64,000 nt of DNA from Plantago ovata (Eukaryota > Streptophyta > Magnoliopsida > Lamiales > Plantaginaceae), in contig CM051456.1 of NCBI GenBank assembly GCA_028274465.1, forward strand, positions 77,796,753 to 77,860,752, in the 5' to 3' direction. The notes under the pieces are model-generated. The model searched no databases. It was not told where the DNA came from and was given only the letters and a program-made list of their open reading frames with translations. Positions 1 through 11,901 of this stretch are shown here, piece after piece; the first letter of the stretch is position 1, and each line of letters begins with the position of its first letter. The position numbers and the translations under genes were made by a program.

Positions 1-311
1 TCAGATACTATCACCAACGATAGGTTTAGCTACTCATAGATGTCATGCAATCAACAGAAATCATAGCAATATTGAATGAAAACATGTTGAAAGATAATTA
101 AATATAAATAGAAAAACTGTAAGATACAATGTTACCGGAGGTTGTCAATCTCTGAAGAATCGCGATCTCACAAGCTCCAAAACGATAAGAAAAAGTATCT
201 CCTATGCTAAGAATTCCCAGAACAGGCTCTGGAGAATTCCTACCTAAAACTAATGAGAAAGGTGAGAAAAAAGGTTAGAGAAAGTATGAAAAACGGAGAA
301 AACTGAGCAAC

Positions 312-319
312 TATATATA
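312..319 (-). promoter_or_regulatory. TATA-like box of the G LTR (left copy)
   Basis: TATATATA lies about 12 bp downstream, on the minus strand, of a cluster of GC-rich palindromes (332-412). The same arrangement occurs in the right LTR, with TATATATA at 4718-4725. Promoter function is inferred from position only. Confidence 0.4.
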
Positions 320-331
320 GGTGTTCGGATC

Positions 332-412
332 GTGTGGGGCGAGTCGCCCCACACACCGGGCGAATCGCCTGGTGTGGGGCGAACCGCCCACGTCCCAGGC
401 GAATCGCCCGGG
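332..412. repeat. Cluster of GC-rich palindromes in the G LTR
   Basis: Four short inverted repeats of the form GGGCGA-N-YCGCCC stand side by side. The first (332-354) has 11-bp perfect arms around one base, with core GGGGCGAGTCGCCCC. The right LTR repeats the cluster at 4738-4819. A diverged relative lies in the internal region at 3923-3966, close to the 5' LTR. Confidence 0.8.
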
Positions 413-767
413 AGGTCCAGTCGGCAGGTGATGCGTTTTCGACACGTTTTTGGATTTCTTTTCCTTTTCGGACTCGGTTTTTGCCTTCTAGTGACCTTTT
501 AGCCTTCAGACTCGACCCCTAGACTTCAAATCCTATCCGGAATCTTCTAGATACTCCAAAAATGCCTTCGGAACACCGATTCTTCGTTCTCTTCAATATA
601 ATTGCCCGGAAAACCTCGTTTTTCACCCAAAACCTGTAAAATACAAACTAAAGGGAAACGTGACACTATTCTAATAAAATACACTATAATATAGATAAAT
701 TAACATAAGAGGATAGCTAAATTGGTGAAAAAAGACTCGAATGAAAGTGTAAAATACATGTTCATCA

Positions 768-3700
768 AACTCCCCAAACCGAACCTTTACTTGTCCTCAA
801 GCAACTAAGCTAGACTCTAATGCAAAAAACAATGCAACACAAAAAATGGAGTCTCATGCCAAATGAAATGAACTAATCTACTGAATCTATCAAAAAAACA
901 TATGAACAAAAACCATACGAATCATAACATGAATATTGGTTGAAGAATGCCTCGATTGACTCATACACATTCACATAAGCACTTATGTCAAACAAGATAG
1001 TCTCTCGTAACATTCTCTACCTGGACCTAGTTAGTGACGACGTAATGATACATGTTAAAATACGAATGGTTGTCCCGTGCCTATGAAACTGGGGACTTAC
1101 TACTGTTCACCAAGTTAAGACTTTTCCTCAAAGAGGTCGAACCAATACTGGTTCTCATCAAACGAAGGAGGGTTCCCTAAAAAAGATAACACTCCCCTAT
1201 TCTACCCATCTCTCAAGCAAAGCCTTAAGCTATTCACCACTTCCTGAATGGCAGGACGAGGGTGGTCTAGAACAGATGACACTCAAATAGACAAAAGACA
1301 ACAAATTACAACACGATTACGAACATTACAAGAATTGAAAAATGAGACAAACACTTTGCTAAACTGCTTTTTGGCTCTTTTTTTTTGGACCCTTCTTTGC
1401 TTTTTTGGGGTCTTTTCCTTTTTTTTTTCTTTTTTTTTTCTTTTCCAGATTTTTTTTCTTTTTTCTGGAATTTATTCTTTTCTCTTTTTTTTTTCAATTT
1501 TTTTAGCCACCAGTAGCACAACGAAAAAGAAATTAAAATTACACACAAACGACCTTCCCAAACCTATTCGAAAGAGTAGGTTGGAGTACAAAATTTACGA
1601 AAAAGGAAAATAAACTCACAACACACACTAAAAATCGAAAAACAAGTCTAATGATAGCGTAACCCCCTCCCCAAACCTATTCGAAAGAATAGGTTGCAAA
1701 CAAAGGATCACACAATCTCACACTACCTCCTTCCTAGGCATTTAGCAATCTCAAAGCAAGGTGAAGACTTGTTGCCTCTTAGGTACATAATTACTCGGGA
1801 AAACAACCATAAGATCCTAACATGCATCATCCTATTATAAAGGCCTTCGTGAACCGCAGTAGAGAAAACACCACTAAGTGATGTCGAGACTACCAAGCTT
1901 AACTAAGTGCAATACATAAATGTGATAAGCCAAGCGAGAAAAACCTCAAACAAATTCATAGAGATGAAGCATATGATTAATGTCATAATTAGTTAATCTA
2001 CCCAATAAAAAAGTTCACAAAATTTGGCAATAAACTCCACATAAAACATGCAAGACTATCCTAGGATGAATGTAGTTTATGCAACTAAATACTAAGAAAG
2101 CGGTAAACGTGCAAATGCAAATGCAAACGGATAAACATGCAAGGTACTATACTCATCCTACCAATGCCAAGCTCCAAACTAACAACACTAGTTCACTTAA
2201 ATCCCATCCCCCCTCATGAATTTAAAGCTAGTCCCTAGCAGTAAGAAAATGAGGAAATAAGATGTGATACTAGATGTTACCGCGTGGTTTGGCCTCGGTC
2301 GGCTGAGTACGCTGGATGTAAGGTATTGAGACTGCTCGAGGGTCCTTATTGGTGATCATCGGAGCTCGTGGTGGTGGTGGTACTTCCATTAATAGATCGG
2401 ATAGGACCAACTCCTCCATCAGTATTCATGGCATCCTCATTGTCCCTATTGTCTTCATTGTCACTACTGTCACCACCATCATCACTAGTAGAGTTGATTT
2501 GTTGAAGAGAATCCTCAAGATTAACCGCTGCAGCTATGGGATCTTCCATCCGGTATCTCTCTAATAGCCTGTGAACTGTTGAAGGGGAAATAGTTGTGCT
2601 CTTAGAGTCTCCCCCTCCAACATTTTACACCACATGGAAGTTACAGTAAGCTGCTCGGATACTCAGAGGTCTTCTTCTTCTTTGCCCAATGTTGCCCACA
2701 TTCTCTACGGTTGATGCTCCCGATGTCTATATGGTGCTCCCTTTAGAGGCAGTCGAGGGGCACCCCAAACAGGGGCTGGGTGTCCATGTCATTATGTTTT
2801 AGAATCAAGTTAGCGATTCGGAACTCCATCACCACTGTCGACTCAAGACTGAATCCGTTGTGGTGAGGTCGCTTCGGTACCTCCCTATTCACTCGAACCT
2901 TGCAGTCCTTGTGACAGATTGCTGTCGTAATATTGGTTTCAATCCCTTCAGTGGTACATGAATAGACATAAGAGTGCTCACTCCTGGTGGATTCTCGTTC
3001 CTCCTCTTTGATAAATCGCGACTTTGTTGCAAGAGCCCATGGCTCGAACGCACCTCTAACGAGATCACTCTCCTTGACATGGTTGTAATCGATCCGCCAC
3101 CTATACTTCATTGCAGTCAAACGGAAGTGCTCCTCTCCCTTTGTGGCATGGTTCCTACAAACAGCAATTAGTACCTCGTATGACACAAAACAGACTTATG
3201 CATATGCAAATGTAAGAGTGAAATTCACGAGTGATAATCAACAATCGAACTCCTCAAAATCCTCCATGTCTAATCTAGCTACCAATCATGCAACACACCA
3301 AAATAACTTCGATATGTACATATCACAATTTGCTCGTGCTAGACAACCAATAGCCTTAAATCATAAGGCTCAATTCATACCATAATAGCGAAAATTCTAG
3401 CATCATAAATCCTCAAACTCATCAATCATGCATTCTTCCATTATGTTCATCATTACCACGTCAGTAAACACAATCATATGTACGGAATGGAAGGAAAAGA
3501 AACATTGCATAACGAGATACAGACATCTAGTAGCAAAATTCTCAAACCAACAAACCAAGCATAATTGAACATGCAATTGATAGTGAATAACGTTTCTAAT
3601 CACACAAACAACCAACTCATACATCATACAAGCCTAATTGAAGCATAAATCAGAAAAGCCCCGAATTTGAAAATTAGGGTTCATGAGAAGATACCTCAGA

Positions 3701-3971
3701 TCTGGAAAACGAATGCACTAGTCTTAAAGTTGTTCGGATGAAAAGAAAGAGCACGTAATGGGCTTCGATTGAAGTTAAAGAACACAAAATTTGATGGAAG
3801 ATTGAAGGTTTTGTGAAAGATTGAAGAATTTTCGATTTTTTCGGATTTTTGGGAGTAAGAGAGTGAAAAGGAGGAGAAAATGAGGAAAAAGGGGAAGTCT
3901 CCCGTTTTTGTACTCTCAGACGGTGTGGGGTGAACCGCCCCGTGTGTGGGGTGACTCACCCCGTGCCAATT
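768..3971 (-). other. Internal region of element G, no recognisable protein
   Basis: The left edge holds the purine tract next to the 3' LTR. A T-rich run lies at about 1376-1500. The longest open stretch I looked at (2743-3186, minus, 147 codons) resembles no family I recognise. No zinc knuckle, integrase or reverse transcriptase motif was seen. The primer-site side (just below 3971 on the minus strand) reads TTGGCACGGGG, which I cannot assign confidently to a tRNA. Confidence 0.5.
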
Positions 3972-5174
3972 TGATGAACCGGAATTTGTCAGATTCTAAT
4001 TAATCAAATGAATTTGTATTTAGCCAAATGCAATTCACAACTACAACGAAAACCGTAGTGTAGCAGTAAAATAACCTCGAGTGTCGATCTCTAAGGACTA
4101 TAACTAGCTTTATCTAATCTAACTTAAACTATAAAATCAACAAACGACTTAGCAAAGGTTTTTCTTATCAGATAATGGAAGTTAGTGATAGTATGATCAT
4201 TCAAAGCATAGCAGGTTGATAATCATGCATGAAGTACCTGATCGTTTTGCATAGAGATCTTTCATCAATGAATTGTCCAATGTGTTCCGTTATTATTCAA
4301 CACTACGAAGATAGAGGGCTTAGATAGATCAAAGAAATAAAGCAATAACTCAAAGTCTGATTCGCTTTACCGCCATCACCATAATTATTAACCCTTCGCT
4401 AAGAAATCACATACTATCACCAACGATAGGTTTAGCTACTCATAGATGTCATGCAATCAAAAGAAATCATAGCAAGATTGAATGAAAACATGTTGAAAGA
4501 TAAATAAATACAAATAGAAAAAATGTAAGATACAATGTTACCGAAGGTTATCAATCTCCGAAGAATCGCGATGTCACAAGCTCCAAAACAATAAGAAAAA
4601 TTATCTCCTGTGCTAAGAATTCCCAGAACAGGCTCTGGGGAATTCCTACCTAAACCTAATGAGAAAGGTGAGAAAAAAAGTCTGAGAAGGTATGAAAAAC
4701 GGAGAAAACTGAGCAACTATATATAGGTGTTCGGATCGTGTGGGGCGAGTCGCCCCACACACCGGGCGACTCGCCTGGTGTGGGGCGAACCGTCCCACGT
4801 CCCGGGCGAATCGCCCGGGAGGTCCAGTCGGCAGGTGACGCGTTTTCGACACGTTTTTTGGATTTGATTTCCTTTTCGGACTCGGTTTTTGCCTTCTAGT
4901 GACCTTTTAGCCTTCAGACTCGACCCCTAGACTTCAAATCCTATCCGGAATCTTCTACATACTCCAAAAATGCCTTCGGAACACCGATTCTTCGTTCTCT
5001 TCAAGATAATTGCCCGGAAAACCTCGTTTTTCATCCAAAACCTGTAAAATACAAACTAAAGGGAAACGTGACACTATTCTAATAAAATGCACTATAATAT
5101 AGCTAAATTAACATAGAGGATAGCTAAATTGGTGAAAAAAGACTCGAATGAAAGTGTAAAATACACGTTCATCA
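3972..5174 (-). repeat. 5' LTR of element G
   Basis: This is a 1,203-bp repeat bounded on the plus strand by TGATGAAC (3972-3979) and GTTCATCA (5167-5174). It carries the palindrome cluster at 4738-4819 and TATATATA at 4718-4725. The flanking bases GTACT at 5175-5179 would be the target duplication, but the other flank lies outside the window. Confidence 0.8.
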
Positions 5175-8100
5175 GTACTTGTCTCAGCAGGAGCAGGACT
5201 GGATTCTTGATGCTGACTGGTAGTGTAATCAGCTTGTTGATTTTCAGTATCTTGATGTTCAGTCTCAGCAACTGTCAGTTTAAGTCCACCAGCATCAGGA
5301 CTAGGACCTTGATTATCATCATCATCATCCTTTTTATCCTTGGAATCTTTTCCTTCATCATCGCTTGGATCTTTTGGGATATTTTCATCCTCTTCTTCTT
5401 CATCATCGTCCGTCAGTATGACCAACTCAAGATGTTTGTACATTGCTGCACTAGTAACTTCCTCTTCCTCATTGGTTTTGTGGGGATCAGCCACCACGGG
5501 TACAAAGGAACGCTTGAGCATCACAGCTTGTTCAGCTTGAGAGGCACTCTTGAATTTAGCTTTCATATTCTCTCTGATTAGAGCAATCAGACTAGAGCTC
5601 ATGAGTTGAGAATATGCCAACTCTTCTGGAAGTATTGACTGCACAAACGTCTCGAGTTTCAGCAGAGAAAGTCTCTTTTTCTCGTTGGACAGATGAAGGT
5701 GAAGATCGGAGAAATCCATCCTTTTGTACCTTTGCCAGTTGCTGACGGATTTAGCAACTCTGGTCAAGGTAGTTCTCTTGAAGTTTGAGTAAAGTTCCTC
5801 TTAACTTACTTCCAAATCTTCAGTGATGTGAACCACTTCAGTGGTCTCCTTTTGAGCCTGAAAAAGAATATATTTAAGTTCATGAAGGTTTTGGAAAATA
5901 GTTTTAGAGTCTAAAACTGGAACATGATTTACCTGCTGAAGTTCAGCAAGCTCATGTTGCACACTTTGTTGTGCTGGCACTATTTCCATTGCTTCAGGAG
6001 CTTGAGAAGCATCCTTGAATTTTTCATCCTGAAATAATTTTAAGTTAGATACAATTACTAAGTTTTCAAACTTAGTTGAATTACCAAAAACTTCATCTAC
6101 CTGCTGAACAGGAGTTGTGGATTCTGGTGCAGAAGTTTCAGCAATCTTCTGACTTGTATCTTGAGAAGTCTGTAAAGAAATGATTATATCAGCAAAAGAT
6201 AGAGTTTCAGATAGTGAAGTTTTGCTTATGTCTGAGTTAACTACCTGCTGAAGAAGGGCAGGTGGTGACTCAGTCCTTTCAGCAATGACAACATCTTCAT
6301 TATCTAGGACTTGTTCTTCAGCAGACTTCTTTTCTTACTCTATTTGAGAAGGTTGTGCAGATTTAGCAATCTCTCTTGTCTCTGAACTGAAAAGTTGAGC
6401 AGAGACATCTTGACCTTTAAGTTCACTGCTAGTCGTGAACACATGTATTGACTTGTTGGAGTTGTCATCAATCTCCAAATCCATTTGCTAGCTTAGTTCT
6501 GTCAGCACCAGCTGAACTTTGTCAATGGATGTTTTAGGTGAACTAGGTTCAATATTCTCAGCATCACGAGATGCGTCGTCGAATAGTGTCTCTTGTGGTG
6601 TTTCAGCAACCTCTGGGACTTGAACCATTGCAGTTTCAGCAACTGGTTCTTCAGCAATTACAGTTTCAGTAACTGCGGTTTCAGCAACTTGATGAGTTGC
6701 TTGTTCAGCAACCATCTTTTCAGCAGCATTAGCAAGTGCCGCGTTTCTCAGATCAGCAGCAATATCACTTGCTGGTTCCAGAGTGTGGTCATCTAGATTA
6801 TCTACAATGTAGATATCTGGGATTGGGGCAGGAATTTCGTTTCCACTGCCTTGTTGTCTTATCTCAGTAGATGTATCAACATTGAGTTGATTGTTGAAGG
6901 CTTCTGCAAACACTTCAACATTGCTGAAGGCTTCTGCAAACACTTCAACAACATCTACTGGAGTGGCTTGTGTTTCAGCAATTCCTGGAGCATCATCCGA
7001 AAGATCATGGACAATTGGAAGTGACTTACGAGCCAATGTTTTCTTTCTTGGGTGAGTCTTTGTCCGTTTCTTCTTAGGGATGGGGTCAGCTGATGACGCT
7101 GCAGTTTGAGTGTCATCATCAGCTTTCCTCTTTTTCTTCTTGGATTTTTCCAGTGTCTCTCTAGTAGCAGCATCTGCAGCTGTTTCATTTTCAGCAACGA
7201 TTGTTGTACACGTACCTTGTTGATCACCATCTACATCAGTTTCATCAACAACATTTGCAGCTGTTGGATGCCTGTCTTGCTGACTAACACTTACAACATC
7301 TGCAGCTGTTGTTTTCTTTGACTTCATGTCAACAGGCTTAGGTTCATTTTGCTTGTAGAAGGCTCTTCCCACATTGCATACTGATTTCTGAATCGGCAAT
7401 GGGTTTCTCAGCTGAATCCTGAAGTGTTCAAGGATATAGCATATTTTTAGTCCATACATGACTGGGAAGGTAGGTGAGACTTTGTTGTCTTCAACCTTTA
7501 CCTTAAATTTAGTAACACAATCAACAAGTCTGTTGAAAATGTACATAGCCCAGTTGAGCTCAGTTTTGTTCTCATGTATATGCATCAGCAATGGCCACCT
7601 TCTCAAGCCTACTTGGTCAATTTTGTCGACTTGGGAGTCTAAGACTTTGATGAGTAGCAGAGCTACTAGACCAAGTGAATGGCAAAGATGCTTCCTTTTT
7701 ACGTGCTTTGTCCAAGTCACGGGAGCAATCTCGCCTTTCTTCATTCTTGCATTTCTGACATCACTGTAGAAGGCTTCTATTTCTTCATCAGTGGCAGTGA
7801 TGTCATCTTCAGTTCCAGTGGTTGGAATCTGAAAGATGTTGGCTAAATCAATCCATTTCAGGATGATTTGCACACCTTGAACTGTGATAGAAATCACTTT
7901 TTCAGTGACTCCTTGTCCATCAGTGAGAGTTTGGATTTCTGCATTGTTGTAGAATTCCATAGAATCTAACATACTCTCTTTCTTAGGGCGAGCAGTTATG
8001 AAGAAAAGAAGGCCTTGTTGATTTGTCAAGTTTAGTGCCTCTTCATTTTCTTCATCTAAATCTTGTTCATAGAAGTATCTTATATACTTCTCTTTGGCAA

Positions 8101-8299
8101 ATCCGCCTCATTGCATCATATGTTCACACTTTGCAGTGTCAAGATATGCAGGCGGCATGGATCTCTCTGTTATACGGTCGTTTTTCAACACAATTTTCAC
8201 TGTGTTGGTTGCCGGAGTTACAACCGGAGTAGTGCTTTTCCCAGCACTATCAGCTTTCGATGACTTTGAGGTCTTGGAGGACTCTCTCTTTGGAGCCAT
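5175..8299 (-). pseudogene. Extra (3') coding region of Sirevirus A
   Basis: This is homologous to the region 44856-50131 of element C. It encodes a lysine-rich start, a conserved N-terminal globular part (for example VTWTKHVKRKHLCHSLGLVA), a KKKRK cluster, long stretches rich in AET and VAE, and an acidic DDDEEEEDEN run. It occupies the place after pol where Sireviruses often have a so-called env-like ORF. I see no signal peptide or membrane span. It is a fossil with several breaks. Confidence 0.75.
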
Positions 8300-8769
8300 T
8301 TCTTATATAGCGGTAGAAATGTACGAAAAAGATTAACTTGCTTTTTGACCGGAGGTACAGTGAATTCTGGGCACAGGCTATAAAAATTTGCAGAGAAACG
8401 AAATGTGAGTTAAAGAATTTTGTCTTTCTCTAACTCTTTGTTTAAATAGTATCTCTGGTGTGCAAGAAGCTCAAACAGTTTTGAGTTCTCAGCAAGGGTA
8501 AAATAGAGATTCAACTACGTTAGTGGAGCCTTTGCATTAAATGCATAGTGGTCCACTTACAAAAACCGTCAGAGCACACTTTCTCTTTGTAATATTAACC
8601 GTCAGATCAAAAACTTCTTTAAATCAATGGCCACGATTGTATTTCATGTCATGATTAACGGCGAGTTTATTTGTGCCACGATTAACGTCACAAATTGATT
8701 TTACCTTGATTCACGGGATTTGATTCTTTTTACCGCAGCGCTAATTGCTTGTTGAAGTAAATAAGAATC

Positions 8770-9524
8770 TGTTAGTGTTGAAATATGTCCAGTCCGCATG
8801 TACGAACTGGAGCGGTCTAAGAGCATGACAAAGCATCATAGGCCGTCCCTCAAGGGGCACGACCACACCCAGGTATGTCACTAAGGTGTGGATCGGCCAA
8901 CATAGGGTCCGACCATCACTGGGAGGAAAACCCTCAAAATAAGCTCATTACAAGGACAAAACAGCCATACGGCTCGAGGAGCATATCCCGGGCACGAGGA
9001 GCAACTTACGTCAAGATAACACTCCTTGAGAGAAACTGGACAGGATGCTACTCGCACCACGCACGGACAAGTAAGGCACGAAGACCCTGAGCGACCAGCC
9101 ACGGTTGCTCCCTTGGGCCAGGGCCCATGGACCTCCTTAATGGGCCTGGGCCGAGGAAGGCTTCAATCCCAGCCGTACACGTGTCGTGATCCTACACAAC
9201 CGGAAGATGAAAGGCCACGAGTATATAAAGGCCTCATTTACTCCTCAACAGTAAGCATTAATGACACCACTCGAGCACCACATTTACTACTCATACTAGG
9301 GAAGCCTCACAACTCCCTACTCGTAAAGTCGCCTCTCCGGTCTGATACCTTACAGACCGGGCAAGAGTCACTAACCCCCCCCCCCCTAGTCTATTTCAGG
9401 TACGAGGAAACTACAAGAAGGCTCATTCCCTATCTCAGAGTGACACTACAAGAAGAAGAACTAGAATGACTTAGACTAGCGACTCATCGCGAACTTAGAA
9501 AGAAACACGAATTACCCTTCAACA
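8770..9524 (+). repeat. 5' LTR of element N
   Basis: The LTR is 755 bp, TGTTAGTG...CCTTCAACA. A TATA-like TATATAAA lies at about 9222-9229, followed by a likely transcription start region. Confidence 0.88.
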
Positions 9525-10645
9525 TTTGGCGCCGTCCACCGGCAAGAGGTTCAGGCGTAACTTCCGGCAAGGCAAAAAACGAAAAAGAAACAAAATTGAA
9601 GGCAATACGCAGAAAATACGAGCAAGAAGGAAGAAATTCAAGCAAGTAATTGTAAAGAGAAGAAGAAAACTTACTTGTTATTAAGTGTTGGAAGACTGAA
9701 AACCGGAAGGGAAGCCGGAAATGCTGAAAGTCCGCCTGAGAATTGGATTCTGGTTACCGGAAATCCTACTCGCGCTCTCTTGGTCTCGACCACGTAGCTA
9801 CTCGTTCACGAAAGGATGCTCTTCGACCGCTTTTTTATGCTCCTCGCTCTCTCAAGTGATTTTGATAGAAATTTTGGCAGAAAGTGAAAAATGAGTTCGG
9901 CCCTCACCTATTTATAGAAGGGTATCCGAGGAATTTGAAAGGTCGCTGCCCCTCGCTCCATCGGGACCGAACACGTGGCAGAGATCAACGGCCCAGATCG
10001 CCGCCGCCGGGCGAATTCTCTATTTTTCCCTCCGCGCTCCCGCTCCGGCTCGAACACGCTTTCAAATCCGGAACGAATTACCTAACCACAGTAGACCATC
10101 CGCAGCGCGAGCACCACCCTACCCGAGACACACAGAGACAGATCGATGACCATGATCTGTCCTCCTCGAGACAATAGTGAGAAAAATGTTAGAAAAGCGA
10201 AAAATCGACGGACACATGGCAGCGGATCGAGGATCTGCTCATGAAGATACTCTCCTCGAGATTCCTTTTACACAAGTATCTCTCCGCGAGATACTTCGCA
10301 AAGAAAAAGTGGCAGGAAGTCATTCCACTCCTTTTACACAAGTATCTCTCCGCGAGATACTTTGCAAAGAAAAAGCGGCAGGAAGTCATTCCATTCCACT
10401 AAAGAATACTTACCCGGATCCGATCTTTTCCCAGCAAAAATACCTCTTTTCATATGGCCCGAGCAACGTCTGCTCGCACCCTATAAAAAGGGGGGGGAGG
10501 GAGAGATAGGAGGAGGGAAAGATACCAAGGTGCGAATACGGAAATCTTTTTTCACCCACTACTAGTCGAGGCTCTGCTCGACCTCTACTTCAACATAGTT
10601 CCTCAACTATCTTCTACAAAGATACTTGGAAACTAGGGGGACATA
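9525..10645 (+). other. Internal region of element N, non-coding
   Basis: The region begins with the primer-site-like TTTGGCGCCGTCC and ends with the purine tract before 10646. No retrotransposon protein is recognisable. It contains a 65-bp tandem duplication at 10265-10394. Confidence 0.8.
10265..10394 (+). repeat. Two tandem 65-bp units inside element N
   Basis: Units 10265-10329 and 10330-10394 are nearly identical, both starting CCTTTTACACAAGTATC and containing the palindrome-like TCTCCGCGAGA. Confidence 0.85.
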
Positions 10646-11397
10646 TGTTAGTGTTGAAATATGTCCAGTCCGCATGTACGAACTGGAGCGGTCTAAGAGC
10701 ACGACAAAGCATCATAGGCCGTCCCTCAAGGGGCACGACCACACCCAGGTATGTCACTAAGGTGTGGATCGGCCAACATAGGGTCCGACCATCACTGGGA
10801 GGAAAACCCTCAAAATAAGCTCATTACAAGGACAAAACAGCCATACGGCTCGAGGAGCATATCCCGGGCTCGAGGAGCAACTTACGTCAAGATAACACTC
10901 CTTGAGAGAAACTGGACAGGATGCTACTCGCACCACGCACGGACAAGTAAGGCACGAAGACCCTGAGCGACCAGCCACGGTTGCTCCCTTGGGCCAGGGC
11001 CCATGGACCTCCTTAATGGGCCTGGGCCGAGGAAGGCTTCAACCAGCCGTACACGTGTCGTGATCCTACACAACCGGAAGATGAAAGGCCACGAGTATAT
11101 AAAGGCCTCATTTACTCCTCAACAGTAAGCATTAATGACACCACTCGAGCACCACATTTACTACTCATACTAGGGAAGCCTCACAACTCCCTACTCGTAA
11201 AGTCGCCTCTCCGGTCTGATACCTTACAGACCGGGCAAGAGTCACTAACCACCCCCCTCTAGTCTATTTCAGGTACGAGGAAACTACAAGAAGGCTCATT
11301 CCCTATCTCAGAGTGACACTACAAGAAGAAGAACTAGAATGACTTAGACTAGCGACTCATTGCGAACTTAGAAAGAAACACGAATTACCCTTCAACA
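10646..11397 (+). repeat. 3' LTR of element N
   Basis: The LTR is 752 bp and almost identical to 8770-9524. It is followed directly by the target duplication GAATC. Confidence 0.88.
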
Positions 11398-11520
11398 GAA
11401 TCTTTTCAGCGAATTTGGACAAATTTGACTTTGGCACTTACCTTTTTAGATAACAAGCCTTGTATTTGCTGAAAGTTCCCCCTTAATCAAATATCTCATA
11501 TTTCTTTAAGTTAAAAGACA

Positions 11521-11892
11521 TTTCTGAGTTCCCGTCTCAGTAAATTCTTTTATCTTGAGATATCCTTTGGTAAAATCTGAGAAGTGTTTTTGCTCTTTGC
11601 TGAGTTCCCGTCTCAGGTTTTTCCTTTGATACTTGAATACATGTTTCAGTATCTTTGATTGTCTGAATGCCCGTTTCAGCAATCCTTAAGGTTTTTCTCT
11701 TACTGAGTGCCCGTCTCAGCCAGAGATCAAATTCCCTAACAAATACCCGTTTTGAAGGAATTACTTGCTGAATGCCAGTTTCAGCAATCATGTAGTGAAC
11801 TATCATTTCTATTTTGAGGAAATCAGTGGAAGGAGCTTTATACAAGAAAGCATACTTTGGCTTGCTGAATGTCTGTTTCAGCAATCTGCCAA
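11521..11892 (-). repeat. Hairpin array in the spacer of Sirevirus A
   Basis: This is the counterpart of the array at 40584-40950 in element C, read on the minus strand. Eight short inverted repeats carry loops such as ACGGGAA, ACGGGCA, ACGGGTA, ACTGGCA and ACAGACA. Several stem changes relative to C are paired, for example CTGAG/CTCAG here where C has CTGAT/ATCAG in the last hairpin. Confidence 0.75.
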
Positions 11893-11901
11893 TTGTATCC
11901 C

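Larger units (their letters stand above)
1..767 (-). repeat. 3' LTR of element G (partial)
   Basis: This matches 4407-5174 along its whole visible length. The inner end is GTTCATCA at 760-767. The rest of the LTR lies left of the window. Confidence 0.8.
1..5174 (-). mobile_element. LTR retrotransposon G, no recognisable pol, left end outside window
   Basis: Two copies of one long terminal repeat flank about 3.2 kb of internal sequence. The right LTR has the perfect terminal inverted repeat TGATGAAC/GTTCATCA. Next to the left LTR, on the minus strand, lies a purine tract (GGTTTGGGGAG), which fits a polypurine tract beside a 3' LTR and sets the orientation as minus. No gag, protease, integrase or reverse transcriptase can be recognised in the internal part, so it looks non-autonomous and its superfamily is undetermined. 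It lies inside Sirevirus A: the extra coding region of A begins at once at 5175. The LTRs differ by a few percent by eye (about 14 differences in the first 240 aligned bases, fewer elsewhere), suggesting an age of the order of one to two million years. Confidence 0.75.
8770..11397 (+). mobile_element. Non-autonomous LTR element N, young, with 5-bp target duplication
   Basis: Two almost identical LTRs (755 and 752 bp) enclose 1,121 bp of non-coding sequence. The element starts TGTTAG and ends CAACA, and is flanked on both sides by GAATC (8765-8769 and 11398-11402). After the left LTR comes a primer-site-like TGGCGCCG (from 9527). Before the right LTR comes a purine tract, CTAGGGGGACATA. These set the orientation as plus. 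No coding capacity was seen, so it must have moved with help from another element. By eye the LTRs differ at about five substitutions plus small indels, suggesting a few hundred thousand years at commonly used plant rates. It looks structurally whole. Confidence 0.9.

Noticed and set aside
1248-1613. Open frame rich in Phe over the T-rich stretch of element G
   Set aside because: It is produced by homopolymer-like T runs; no protein-like composition.
9026-9469. 147-codon frame in the LTR of element N
   Set aside because: It lies wholly within a terminal repeat and shows no resemblance to any protein family.
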